From contig CALVXL010000073.1 of assembly GCA_944369635.1 (NCBI GenBank), positions 1 to 15,576 on the forward strand: a DNA stretch of 15,576 nucleotides, read 5' to 3'. Position numbers and translations under genes: made by a program. Positions 1-7,405 of the stretch are shown piece after piece. The DNA comes from an uncultured Clostridia bacterium. Its GTDB lineage: Bacteria > Bacillota > Clostridia > Christensenellales > Borkfalkiaceae. The notes beneath the pieces are model-generated. The model was given only the letters and a program-made list of their open reading frames with translations, did no database searches and was not told the origin of the DNA. Position 1 is the stretch's first letter, and each line of letters opens with the position of its first letter.

Positions 1-1759
1 CCATGACGAGCAACTTGCCCGCATCGAGATTGATTTGCGTGTTCAACCCGCCGAGCGCGCCCATGACGTCGCCCAGCACTTTTTCCATGCTCGCTTTATC
101 CAGCTTTACCTGCGCGATTCCCGCAAGATCCGCATAAAGATAATCTCCGATATACGTCGCGGCGAGAGTTATTTCCCCGATCTTCACGTTCCCCGCAAAG
201 GCAAGAGCGTTGACGTCCGCTTTCACGTTTTCCAGCGCGATCGCCGTGCCGTTTACTTCAAGCGCGCCGTCAAGCACGAGCTTGCCGCCCTTTACCGCAT
301 TGTAAAGGTTTTTCACAATCGGTGTAACCGCGGAAAGTTCGCTATAATTTTCTTCGGGTACGATTACCTTTTCCCCTGCGGAAATATCGGTTACAAAAAC
401 GCCGAATTCTTTGAAATTTGCGCCGAGAGAAATTTCTTTTACATTGAAAGTAAATTCCATGCCTGCAAGAGCGATTATCACTTCGTCGCCGTTTGCAGTG
501 ATCTTTTCGATCTCGATTTTGCTGCCGTTTACCAACGCGGAAATTTTTGCTAAGGTTTCCCGCAAATTATTTACGCCGAGCCCGCCGAGATCGGGCACAT
601 CAAAAGAGATGCCGAACACGCCGAGCAGGTCGGCTATATCCTGCAAACCGCACTTGATTTTCACATTGCCCGCAAGGATATATATTTCGCCGTTATCGTA
701 ATACACTTCGGCTTGCATCCCCAAAGCGGAAAGCGAAAGTTTTGCTTTGAGTCCGCTGCTGAAATCCAGCGTTACCGCCGCAACGGCATCCAAAGGAGAC
801 GACAGCGCAACGTTGAAGGACAGCGTTTTACCGTCCTTGATTCCCCGCAGAATTTCGGAAATAGCGGAAAGATTGAGATTTTTCACCGTTTCGATAAGTT
901 GCGGAACGGATTCTACCTTATCCTTACAGAAATTCTCCAAAACGGGCAAATAAGTTTTTATGTTTATGTATTCTTCCGTGCTTACGGGAACGATTTTTTC
1001 CTCGGGATAACGGATATTGCAAAGTTCCGCCGTCGCCTGAACGCCGCCCAGTTCCAAACCCGTGACGGCTAAATTTTTTAAATTGTTTTCGTTATCCACA
1101 AACAGCGAAATACCGATGTTTTCCATAAGCGGAACGCTGTATTCAAAACCGCTATCCGTCTTGACGCCGACTACTTCTGTCAAAAGTCCCAAAACGGAAG
1201 TTCCGTCGAAATTATCGAGCAGGGAAAAGATCGATTCGAGATCGAGTCCCGCAATCGTAACGGGCGGGTACGTTTCGCCGTTTTCGGTATCGGGAACAAC
1301 GGGATCGCGTCCCTCCAAAACAGCCGTAATCCTTTCCGCGACTTCCGCCGTGTCCGATAAATCGAAGTAAAACTTTTCGTCGGCGATCTCCGCCAGCACG
1401 TTTTTATTGCCGTTTTCAAACTGCAAGCCGAGTTTTGCCGGCATGCCGAAAACTTCCGTTTCGATATAGGCCAGAACCACTCCGTCCAACGAAGCACGGA
1501 CGTTTGCATTCAGCGAAACGTCGCCGTAAGCGATTTGAAGATCGCCTTCCGCGCCTTTGACGACGAGTTTGAACACCGATTCGCCGAGCGCTTGCGTGGA
1601 AGGATCGATCGGCGTTTCGGTTTCATCGGGTTTTTCAATCTGAATTTTGTCTTCCTCTTCGTTCAAGGAAGAATGACAGCCCGCAAAAAACGCCGAAAAG
1701 CCCAGCGCCATGACGGCAATCAGAAATATGATAAAATTCTTTTTGAAAATATTGCGCAT
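1..1759 (-). CDS. Large secreted lipoprotein of unknown function, C-terminus cut off by the window edge
   Basis: The reading frame is open from an ATG at 1757-1759 to the left edge, giving 586 residues without a stop. The start is set by a Shine-Dalgarno site (AAGGTGAGG) just before it. The N-terminus is a lipoprotein signal: positive residues 3-7, a hydrophobic core at about 9-25, and a lipobox ending FFAGC with Cys28 as the predicted lipidated residue. An acidic, Pro/Thr-containing linker follows (about 32-60). The rest is rich in alternating hydrophobic residues and looks like beta structure arranged in repeats: a segment near 253-277 (containing IVPVSTEEY) resembles one near 462-488 (containing VIVPEENYSEL), about 210 residues apart. 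I do not recognise the family. It starts 12 bases after the membrane protein gene at 1772-2866, so the two probably share a transcript and act at the cell surface. A solute or lipid-binding role is only a guess. Confidence 0.85.
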   Translation of the reverse strand, partial: MRNIFKKNFIIFLIAVMALGFSAFFAGCHSSLNEEEDKIQIEKPDETETPIDPSTQALGESVFKLVVKGAEGDLQIAYGDVSLNANVRASLDGVVLAYIETEVFGMPAKLGLQFENGNKNVLAEIADEKFYFDLSDTAEVAERITAVLEGRDPVVPDTENGETYPPVTIAGLDLESIFSLLDNFDGTSVLGLLTEVVGVKTDSGFEYSVPLMENIGISLFVDNENNLKNLAVTGLELGGVQATAELCNIRYPEEKIVPVSTEEYINIKTYLPVLENFCKDKVESVPQLIETVKNLNLSAISEILRGIKDGKTLSFNVALSSPLDAVAAVTLDFSSGLKAKLSLSALGMQAEVYYDNGEIYILAGNVKIKCGLQDIADLLGVFGISFDVPDLGGLGVNNLRETLAKISALVNGSKIEIEKITANGDEVIIALAGMEFTFNVKEISLGANFKEFGVFVTDISAGEKVIVPEENYSELSAVTPIVKNLYNAVKGGKLVLDGALEVNGTAIALENVKADVNALAFAGNVKIGEITLAATYIGDYLYADLAGIAQVKLDKASMEKVLGDVMGALGGLNTQINLDAGKLLVM

Positions 1760-1771
1760 ATGTCCTCACCT

Positions 1772-2866
1772 TCAAGCGTCGGGAGCGACGTTTTCGTATT
1801 TTTCTTCTTCCGTAAAGGAAACGTATCCTTCTTCGCCTTTATAATAATAATTTTCTTCCATATTCCCCTTACAGGAAACTTTGATTCCGTAATTGATAAC
1901 GTATTCGTCGGACGACGCCGTCTTTCTCAGTACGAAATTATCGTCAAACATCATGGTATAAACGACCGAGCCGTCGGAAAAATCAGCTTTCTGCCCGCTC
2001 ATGCCGCTCATCTGCACGACATATCCTTCCGTCGCGCTTTCCGCGTCGAGCGTGAGCGTGAGCACGTTCAGCCCGTTTTCCGTCCTGCATTCCGCACTCA
2101 GAATGTTTGCTTCCGTAACGTAATAGTTGGAAAAGGCAAAAGGCAACAAACCGTATTTGGAAACGAACGCCAGCTCGCTTTGCTCCTTGCCATTTTTGGA
2201 ATCGCCTGCGCCTTTGTTGTTATAACGCTTTACTTTCACCATCTGATTGACGATGTCGAAATACCCGTTGACGGAAAACGTCGTCTGAGAAGGCATACTG
2301 TCGCCCGAAGAATTCATGTGCCAGACCATATATCCGTTTTCCAGCTTCTTCTCGCTTTCGATGCTCACTTTCACCATGCCGAGCGAATCCGTCAGCCCCG
2401 TGGACATGAGGTATACGTCCGTCGCGGTTATGAGCTTATAATAAACGGTAGCGTAAAGTCCGTAATAATCCTTTGCGTTTACGTAGCTTTGCACGCTCTT
2501 TTTTTCGTCCGCAACCGCGCCGTACTCTTCGCGCAGTTCCTCAATGGTTTTATATTCCGAAAGCACGACGCCCTGCGGAATGGTTGCCTTTGCATACACA
2601 TAGCCGAAAAACAGCCCCGCGCAAAGAAGCGCGATTTCCAGAAAAATGACGACGACGACTTTCAGAACCTTTCTGTGCGGTTTCACAAGCGCAGCGCCGC
2701 CGTCGGCCTCTAAGGCGATCTCTTCCGAAATCCCGTCCGTTTCTGCCTGTAAAACGTCCTCTGTTGCGTTTTTATCCGCAACAAGATTTTGCTCCGCTTT
2801 TTCCGCGGTGCCGATATTTTGTTCCGCGGTCGGATCCGCCGCGGGATTATTTTTCTTTTTTGTCAT
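1772..2866 (-). CDS. Single-pass membrane protein of unknown function
   Basis: This 364-residue protein has an acidic, Ala/Glu-rich N-terminal region (1-60), a short basic stretch (about 62-69), one strong transmembrane helix (about 68-91, containing VVVVIFLEIALL) and a long C-terminal domain of about 270 residues that should face outside. The outer domain alternates short hydrophobic strands with polar turns, with many Tyr, Val and Ser residues, which suggests beta structure. I do not recognise the family. The ATG at 2864-2866 lacks a good Shine-Dalgarno site, but a strong promoter lies about 40 bases upstream. The gene is followed after 12 bases by the lipoprotein gene, whose Shine-Dalgarno site directly abuts this stop codon. 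The shared transcript and similar topology suggest that the two proteins work together at the surface, which is inference. Confidence 0.85.
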   Translation of the reverse strand: MTKKKNNPAADPTAEQNIGTAEKAEQNLVADKNATEDVLQAETDGISEEIALEADGGAALVKPHRKVLKVVVVIFLEIALLCAGLFFGYVYAKATIPQGVVLSEYKTIEELREEYGAVADEKKSVQSYVNAKDYYGLYATVYYKLITATDVYLMSTGLTDSLGMVKVSIESEKKLENGYMVWHMNSSGDSMPSQTTFSVNGYFDIVNQMVKVKRYNNKGAGDSKNGKEQSELAFVSKYGLLPFAFSNYYVTEANILSAECRTENGLNVLTLTLDAESATEGYVVQMSGMSGQKADFSDGSVVYTMMFDDNFVLRKTASSDEYVINYGIKVSCKGNMEENYYYKGEEGYVSFTEEEKYENVAPDA

Positions 2867-2904
2867 AAGAAACTTGCTCTATGTAATAAATTTATATTAC
2901 AATT

Positions 2905-2933
2905 ATTGTATCATTATGACACAGCGAAGTCAA
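2905..2933 (-). promoter_or_regulatory. Sigma-A promoter of the membrane protein/lipoprotein unit
   Basis: Minus-strand -35 TTGACT (2928-2933) and -10 TACAAT (2905-2910) are separated by exactly 17 bp. The predicted start is near 2898, giving a leader of about 32 bases. A 6-bp inverted repeat (GTAATA, six bases, TATTAC) at 2883-2900 overlaps the predicted start and could be an operator; that part is inference. Confidence 0.75.
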
Positions 2934-3004
2934 CACAAATCGCACATTTTTCGAAAAATTCGAGGATTTAACCGTTATTTTACCGTCATTTTATGAAAAA
3001 TTTT

Positions 3005-3040
3005 GCAAAAATAAACGCCGCGGCATTTTTGCCGCGGCGT
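3005..3040 (-). terminator. Intrinsic terminator after hom
   Basis: An 11-bp perfect stem (3015-3025 with 3030-3040, ACGCCGCGGCA arm, four-base loop) is followed on the minus strand by a T-rich run (TTATTTTTG). It lies about 30 bases after the hom stop codon and should end the ECF S-coaX-hom transcript. Confidence 0.85.
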
Positions 3041-3071
3041 ATGACGCCTAAAACGATTTATATTTTATGAA

Positions 3072-4352
3072 TCATTCTTCCACGCGGATCAGGCTGTCCA
3101 CGGAAAAAACTTCCTCCATCGCTTCCAGCTTTTCGAGGGTTTTTCTGACGGAAAATTCCTGCGTTTCGTGAGTGATGATGACCAGCGGAACACCGCTTTC
3201 TTTATATACGTCCTGTTTGACTTCCTTTAAGCTGACGCCGTATTTTGCAAAAACGCCCGCAATTTTACAAAGCACGCCCGACTTATCTTCCACCGTAAGG
3301 CGGATAAAATACTTCGTGGTAAAATCGCTGACGAACTTCGTGCTTTTATCGGCTTCCTTGGTGTTTTCAAAGGTCGCATAAGAAATTTCGGGATGTTTTC
3401 CCGCAAAGATAATGTCGCTGACGATTGCGCTTCCCGTAGGCAGCGCGCCCGCGCCCCTGCCGTAAAGCATGACCTCGCCAACGCTGTCGCCCGTGATCTT
3501 GACGGCATTGAAAGAGTCGTTGACCGAAGCGATCATGGAATCGGCGGGAACGAATGCGGGATGCACGCGAACCTCTATGCCGGCGTCGGTATTTTTGCCG
3601 ATCGCAAGCAGTTTGATTTTATAACCGAGTTTTTTGCCGTAGGCGATATCTTCGCCGGTGATTTTCGTAATGCCTTCCCGATAGACGTTTTCCAAAGGAA
3701 TACGCTTGCTGAACGCAAGGGAAGAAAGAATCGAGAGCTTATACGCCGCGTCGAAGCCTTCGACGTCCGCCGTCGGATTAAATTCGGCATAGCCGAGGTG
3801 CTGTGCTTCTTTAAGCGCAGTCTGGTAATCCGTGCCCTCTTTTTCCATTTTCGTGAGAATGTAATTGGTCGTGCCGTTGATGATGCCCACCAGCGAAAGT
3901 ATGCTGTTCGCCTGCGTGCCTTCGGTCAGCGTGCGGATAATGGGCACGCCGCCCACGCAGCTCGCTTCGAAAAGCAAACCCGCGTTCATCTTTTTCGCCT
4001 CCGCTTCCAGCTCGTACCAGTGTTTGCACACGAGTTCCTTGTTGGAAGTAACAACGGTTTTACCCGACATCAGCGCTTTTAATACGAATGTCCTCGCCGG
4101 CTCCACGCCGCCGATGACCTCCACCACGACGTCGACATTGGGATTAGAGATTACCTCTTCGATAGACGAAGCGATTTTTTCCTCTTCCACGCCGAGATCG
4201 AGCGCGCGCTGTTTATTGCGTTCCAGCACGCATTCCACCGTGATGTCGAGTTTCTGCGTCTTTTTGTAATATTCTTTGTTTTCGGTAAGGATCTTATACG
4301 TCCCCCCGCCTACGACGCCCAAACCGAGTATGGCTACGCCCCATTTTTTCAT
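3072..4352 (-). CDS. hom: Homoserine dehydrogenase with C-terminal ACT domain
   Basis: This enzyme reduces aspartate-4-semialdehyde to homoserine with NAD(P)H, the branch point to threonine and methionine. The 426-residue length is typical of the Gram-positive monofunctional form. The N-terminal Rossmann fold shows GLGVVGGG at about residues 10-17. The middle has the family motifs TSNKELV (catalytic-domain Lys), EASCVGGVPI, INGTTNYIL and the Asp/Lys segment VEGFDAAYKL. The last roughly 75 residues (from about RLTVEDKSGVLCKIAGVF) form an ACT domain, the usual site of threonine feedback. The start ATG is one base after the coaX stop codon, and its GGAGG Shine-Dalgarno site lies inside coaX, so translation of the two is probably coupled. 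A strong terminator follows. Confidence 0.96.
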   Translation of the reverse strand: MKKWGVAILGLGVVGGGTYKILTENKEYYKKTQKLDITVECVLERNKQRALDLGVEEEKIASSIEEVISNPNVDVVVEVIGGVEPARTFVLKALMSGKTVVTSNKELVCKHWYELEAEAKKMNAGLLFEASCVGGVPIIRTLTEGTQANSILSLVGIINGTTNYILTKMEKEGTDYQTALKEAQHLGYAEFNPTADVEGFDAAYKLSILSSLAFSKRIPLENVYREGITKITGEDIAYGKKLGYKIKLLAIGKNTDAGIEVRVHPAFVPADSMIASVNDSFNAVKITGDSVGEVMLYGRGAGALPTGSAIVSDIIFAGKHPEISYATFENTKEADKSTKFVSDFTTKYFIRLTVEDKSGVLCKIAGVFAKYGVSLKEVKQDVYKESGVPLVIITHETQEFSVRKTLEKLEAMEEVFSVDSLIRVEE

Positions 4353-4353
4353 T

Positions 4354-5133
4354 TTATGCCTCCGCTTTCTTGTTTAAATCGTATACGGTCTTTAAGCCTT
4401 CCAAAGTAAGCGTTCTGTCCACCAGATCGATACAGGTAACTTCTTCGCGTATCAGTTTAGCCATGCCGCCCGTGGCAACGACTTTCATTTCCTTCCAGCC
4501 CGTTTCCTTTCTGATCTTGCGGATAATGTTTTCCACAAGCCCCGCCATGCCGAAGACGATGCCCGCCTGCATAGCGGTTTCGGTATTTTTCGCCAGCATG
4601 CTCTTTGGCGCGACAAGCTCGATCATCGGCAGTTGCGCCGTGCCCGTCACCAGACTTTCGAGGGAAGTTTTGATTCCCGGCGCGATGATACAGCCGACGA
4701 GCTCGCCCTTTGCCGTGATGACGTCGAACGTAGTCGCCGTGCCGAAATCGATGACGACGACGGGTCCGCCGTATTTCTTATATGCGCCCACACTGTTGAC
4801 GATGACGTCCGAACCGACTTCCCGCGGGTTATCCGCCTTGACGTTGAGCCCCGTTTTCACACCAGGTCCCACGACGATCGGCTTGATTTTGAAAAAATAC
4901 TCGCACATATGGCAGATGGTGTAATTCAGCGCGGGAATGACCGACGAAAGGATCACGCCGTCGATATCGGAAATCTTAATGCCCGACGTGCCCAACAGAT
5001 TGGTGAGCACCGCGCCGTATTCGTCCGCAGTCTTTTTTAAAAGGGACGCCACGCGGAAGCTCGCCGCAAGGCGCGCTCCGTCGAAGATTCCGTATTTGAT
5101 ATTGGTATTTCCCACGTCGATGGCAAGCAACAT
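4354..5133 (-). CDS. coaX: Type III pantothenate kinase
   Basis: CoaX phosphorylates pantothenate with ATP, the first step of coenzyme A synthesis. The 259-residue protein belongs to the ASKHA fold: the first phosphate motif is DVGNTNIKYGIFDG (residues 6-19), the second is DFGTATTF (129-136), and the adenosine-region motif is ATGGMAKLI (220-228). The substrate-site segment is DNPREVGSDVIVN. Its Asp109 fits the catalytic Asp of the usual GADR motif, but the Arg that normally follows is Val110. The start has an AAGGTG ribosome site. It lies 88 bases after the ECF S gene and one base before hom, so it is probably in the same operon. The pantothenate link also suggests a substrate for the upstream transporter component. 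Confidence 0.95.
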   Translation of the reverse strand: MLLAIDVGNTNIKYGIFDGARLAASFRVASLLKKTADEYGAVLTNLLGTSGIKISDIDGVILSSVIPALNYTICHMCEYFFKIKPIVVGPGVKTGLNVKADNPREVGSDVIVNSVGAYKKYGGPVVVIDFGTATTFDVITAKGELVGCIIAPGIKTSLESLVTGTAQLPMIELVAPKSMLAKNTETAMQAGIVFGMAGLVENIIRKIRKETGWKEMKVVATGGMAKLIREEVTCIDLVDRTLTLEGLKTVYDLNKKAEA

Positions 5134-5221
5134 ATTTATTACACCTTATTCTTTTCCTTTTCCGTTCAATCGTATACCTGTGCGATTTTCACGTCGAAAA
5201 CAAGCGAATTTTGTCGAAAAC

Positions 5222-5881
5222 TCAATAACTGCGCTTTCTGATCACCTTGATGACCGAAAAAATCGCGGGCGAAGCGACCATATTGGCGGCAAATTCTATC
5301 AGAAAATTCACGCCCGCCGCCACCACGACGAGAAAGTAAATGGCGCTCATGCCGTCCGCAAAACCGGAAGCGGCGATGGTGTCGCTCATCAAAAGCGCGC
5401 CGAGGATATAAAGCCCCGTATTCACAACGGGCGCGGCGGCCGCCGCCGCAAACGTGGCAACATAGGCGTTTTTACGCGAAATCAATTGAAATAATATGCC
5501 CGCAACGAACCCCGCCGCCGTCGTCTTGATCAGAATAAGCGCGACGGTGATAAACGGATGGTCCTGAAACATCATAAAGGAAAGCGGCTCCGTGCCCAGC
5601 ACCACGTAAATAAGGATGACTGCCGCAGACGCAAACCCCATGACCGCGCCCGCAAGCGGTCCGAGCAGGATTGCCGCCAGAACCACGGGAATGAGCGATA
5701 AATTTACGGTGTTCGCGCCGATTCTGACGGCGCTGCCCCACACCTGTAAAACGACGGTGAGCGCGAGAAGGATTGCAAACCACGCGATATTGCGCGACGT
5801 AAAAAGCTTTTTCCTCTCCTTCTCTTTTGCAAGTTCGGGCGTTAAAGAAAGGTTTTCCGCATTCTTTTCTTCTTTGTTCAT
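5222..5881 (-). CDS. ECF transporter S component, possibly pantothenate-specific
   Basis: This 219-residue integral membrane protein has a basic, lysine-rich cytoplasmic N-terminus (1-30) and about six hydrophobic segments (roughly 31-49, 58-76, 78-97, 108-131, 140-163, 180-205). The pattern, with Gly/Ala-rich helices and a segment LSLIPVVLAAILLGPLAGAVMG, is that of substrate-binding S components of energy-coupling factor vitamin transporters. These use shared EcfA, EcfA' and EcfT subunits encoded elsewhere. I chose the ATG at 5879-5881 because GGAGG lies seven bases upstream; a TTG at 5893 would place that site inside the gene. Because coaX follows, pantothenate (PanT-like) is the best guess for the substrate, but the sequence alone does not prove it. 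Another vitamin cannot be excluded. Confidence 0.82.
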   Translation of the reverse strand: MNKEEKNAENLSLTPELAKEKERKKLFTSRNIAWFAILLALTVVLQVWGSAVRIGANTVNLSLIPVVLAAILLGPLAGAVMGFASAAVILIYVVLGTEPLSFMMFQDHPFITVALILIKTTAAGFVAGILFQLISRKNAYVATFAAAAAAPVVNTGLYILGALLMSDTIAASGFADGMSAIYFLVVVAAGVNFLIEFAANMVASPAIFSVIKVIRKRSY

Positions 5882-5916
5882 AATGTCCTCCAATCAAATT
5901 CTTTTTAAGATATCTG

Positions 5917-5987
5917 TTGCGATGAACAAAAACTATGTAGTTTTTTACCGCAATCGGACCCCGTTTCGGGTATCCGTTACATCGCAA
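5917..5987 (-). promoter_or_regulatory. Structured 5' leader, predicted three-way junction
   Basis: In the leader of the ECF S gene three helices fit together. P1 pairs 5976-5987 (TTGCGATGTAAC) with 5917-5927 (GTTCATCGCAA), 11 pairs with one bulged U. P2 is a hairpin at 5955-5976 with an eight-pair stem, one bulged A and a GAAAC loop. P3 is an AT-rich hairpin at 5928-5945 (AAAAACTA arms). A single-stranded ATTGCGGTA joins P2 and P3. The outer end of P1 overlaps the predicted start site, so the RNA may carry only its inner seven pairs. I see no match to the TPP or THF riboswitch cores. It may be a ligand-sensing leader, but the P1 arms could instead be a DNA inverted repeat. Confidence 0.45.
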
Positions 5988-6015
5988 TTCTAACATAAAT
6001 TCATAATTTTAGCAA
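5987..6015 (-). promoter_or_regulatory. Sigma-A promoter of the ECF S-coaX-hom operon
   Basis: Minus-strand -35 TTGCTA (6010-6015) and -10 TAGAAT (5987-5992) have a 17-bp spacer. The predicted start is near 5980, about 100 bases before the ATG. It is back to back with the plus-strand promoter at 6044-6072. Confidence 0.65.
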
Positions 6016-6043
6016 GTTTATGAATGACCTTAGTAACATTTTT

Positions 6044-6072
6044 TTGATAAAAAGCTTATTATGAAGTATAAA
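6044..6072 (+). promoter_or_regulatory. Sigma-A promoter of the cysteine-rich peptide gene
   Basis: -35 TTGATA (6044-6049) and -10 TATAAA (6067-6072) are 17 bp apart. The predicted start is near 6079. The leader can form a 7-bp stem (TTCGCCG at 6077-6083 with CGGCGAA at 6111-6117), upstream of the ribosome site. Confidence 0.75.
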
Positions 6073-6141
6073 GCGATTCGCCGAAAGGAAAACTCGAAAG
6101 TAAATACATACGGCGAAGAGCGGATTAACGGAGGATATTTT

Positions 6142-6339
6142 ATGAACGGATTTTGTTTTGACCAAAATAACTGTTGCCTTTGGATTTTAATTATCCTGCT
6201 CATTCTTTGCGTATGCAAAAGCGGTTGCCTGAACGGCTTTTTGAACAGCTGCTACGTTGTTCCTGCGGCCATCGCGCTCGTTTACTGCTTATGCAAGAAC
6301 AACGGTTGCGGTTGCGGCTGCGGCGGCTGCTGCAAATAA
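6142..6339 (+). CDS. Cysteine-rich small membrane peptide
   Basis: This gene encodes 65 residues with 14 cysteines. The start is the ATG at 6142, seven bases after CGGAGG; an earlier in-frame ATG at 6061 lies inside the promoter and is not a start. The layout is a short Cys-containing head (MNGFCFDQNNCC), a hydrophobic helix (about 13-25, WILIILLILCVC), a second hydrophobic stretch (about 38-51) and a tail of repeated Gly-Cys (NNGCGCGCGGCCK). It resembles small Clostridia proteins that databases label 'chorion class high-cysteine HCB protein 13', a name based on composition rather than function. It stands alone with its own promoter and terminator, which suggests high or conditional expression. 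Possible roles include a spore-coat or cell-surface peptide or metal binding; none is shown by the sequence. Confidence 0.82.
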   Translation: MNGFCFDQNNCCLWILIILLILCVCKSGCLNGFLNSCYVVPAAIALVYCLCKNNGCGCGCGGCCK

Positions 6340-6372
6340 CGTTTTTAACGCTTGATGGCACCACCCGAAATC

Positions 6373-6405
6373 GGCATACGGCATCCCGTATGCCATTTTC
6401 ATTTT
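6373..6405 (+). terminator. Intrinsic terminator of the cysteine-rich peptide gene
   Basis: A 9-bp perfect stem (GGCATACGG at 6373-6381 with CCGTATGCC at 6386-6394) and four-base loop are followed by ATTTTCATTTT. Confidence 0.85.
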
Positions 6406-6470
6406 AAACACCGTATCCCAAGCATATGCCTAACGCGCCCGAAAGCGTTCACACGGTTTCGAAAAAGCGC

Positions 6471-6512
6471 AAAGAATTACGCCGCGGCAAAATTGCCGCG
6501 GCGTAATTCTTT
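6471..6512. terminator. Long palindromic terminator between converging genes
   Basis: A 20-bp perfect inverted repeat (6471-6490 with 6493-6512, AAAGAATTACGCCGCGGCAA arms) has only two bases at its centre. The outer arm supplies A/T-rich flanks in both directions. It lies 31 bases after the mrp stop and is the natural terminator for mrp. It may also stop read-through from the plus strand. Confidence 0.8.
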
Positions 6513-6543
6513 CGGTTGTAAAAACGCAATATGTCGTATTTTT

Positions 6544-7389
6544 TTACTTTTCTCTTACGGGCAGATTCTTCATCAGCGTTTCGATGGCGGTCGCCGCGTC
6601 TTCGAGATAAGTTCCCTCGAAAAGCTCGATCAGCCCGCGATCGCTCTGCTTTGCCAAAGACGTATCGACGGGAATCTGCGCCAGAAGCGGCAGAGAAAAA
6701 TCTTTGCAGATCTTTTCGGTGTTGCTTTCGCCGTAAAGATAAATCTTTTTCTTGCAATCGGGACATTCCACATAGCTCATGTTTTCCACCACGCCGAGTA
6801 CGGGAATGTTCATCATGTTCGCCATTTTGACCGCTTTTTCCACAATCATGGAAACGAGTTCCTGCGGCGACGCCACCACGATGATCCCGTCCACGGGAAT
6901 GGACTGGAACACGGTAAGCGGCACGTCGCCCGTTCCGGGAGGCATATCGACGAACATATAGTCCACGTCGTTCCAGATGACGTCCGTCCAGAACTGCTGC
7001 ACCACGCCCCCGATGACGGGACCGCGCCACACCACGGGATCGTTTTCGTTTTCCAAAAGCAGATTGACGCTCATGATCTCGATGCCCGTTTTACTCTTTA
7101 CGGGAAGCAGTCCCGTTTCGCTGCCCTGCGCCCGTTCTTTGATGCCGAACATGCGCGGAATGGAAGGTCCCGTGACGTCGGCGTCCATGATCGCCGTCTT
7201 ATAGCCGCGGCGGTTGAAGATCACGGCGGTCATCGCCGTTACCATCGACTTGCCTACGCCGCCCTTGCCGCTGACGACGCCGATCACGCGCTTTATATTG
7301 CTCAGTTCATGCGGCTTTTTGATAAGGCTTTCCCTTCTTTCGCCGCAATTTTCCTTACAAGTGGAACAATCGTGTGTACATTCGCTCAT
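6544..7389 (-). CDS. mrp: Mrp/NBP35-family iron-sulfur carrier P-loop ATPase
   Basis: Proteins of this family (Mrp/ApbC) bind and transfer iron-sulfur clusters to apo-proteins in the cytoplasm. The 281-residue protein carries the deviant Walker A motif GKGGVGKS (41-48), the switch segment MDADVTGPSIPRMFG (68-82) and FVDMPPGTGD (146-155). It has the C-terminal CPDC pair (Cys209, Cys212), which binds a bridging cluster between two subunits in this family. It also has an N-terminal four-cysteine motif (Cys4, 8, 11, 15; CX3CX2CX3C), like the NBP35-type extension that holds a second cluster. I placed the start at the ATG at 7387-7389, preceded by AAGGTGAAG; a TTG 24 bases upstream would include that ribosome site. 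It follows bipA after 16 bases and ends before a strong palindromic terminator. Confidence 0.93.
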   Translation of the reverse strand: MSECTHDCSTCKENCGERRESLIKKPHELSNIKRVIGVVSGKGGVGKSMVTAMTAVIFNRRGYKTAIMDADVTGPSIPRMFGIKERAQGSETGLLPVKSKTGIEIMSVNLLLENENDPVVWRGPVIGGVVQQFWTDVIWNDVDYMFVDMPPGTGDVPLTVFQSIPVDGIIVVASPQELVSMIVEKAVKMANMMNIPVLGVVENMSYVECPDCKKKIYLYGESNTEKICKDFSLPLLAQIPVDTSLAKQSDRGLIELFEGTYLEDAATAIETLMKNLPVREK

Positions 7390-7405
7390 ATCTTCACCTT
7401 CTATT

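Noticed and set aside
1535..2713. Long plus-strand open frame of 392 codons
   Set aside because: It is antisense to the membrane protein and lipoprotein genes, has no ribosome site, and its product is rich in His, Arg and Phe as expected of a shadow frame.
5134..5221. Separate promoter for coaX in the gap after the ECF S gene
   Set aside because: I found no -35/-10 pair with good spacing; only a direct repeat of TTTTCGAC is visible.
5893..5995. Known vitamin riboswitch (TPP or THF) upstream of the ECF S gene
   Set aside because: I see none of the conserved core strings of these classes; only a generic three-way junction is supported.
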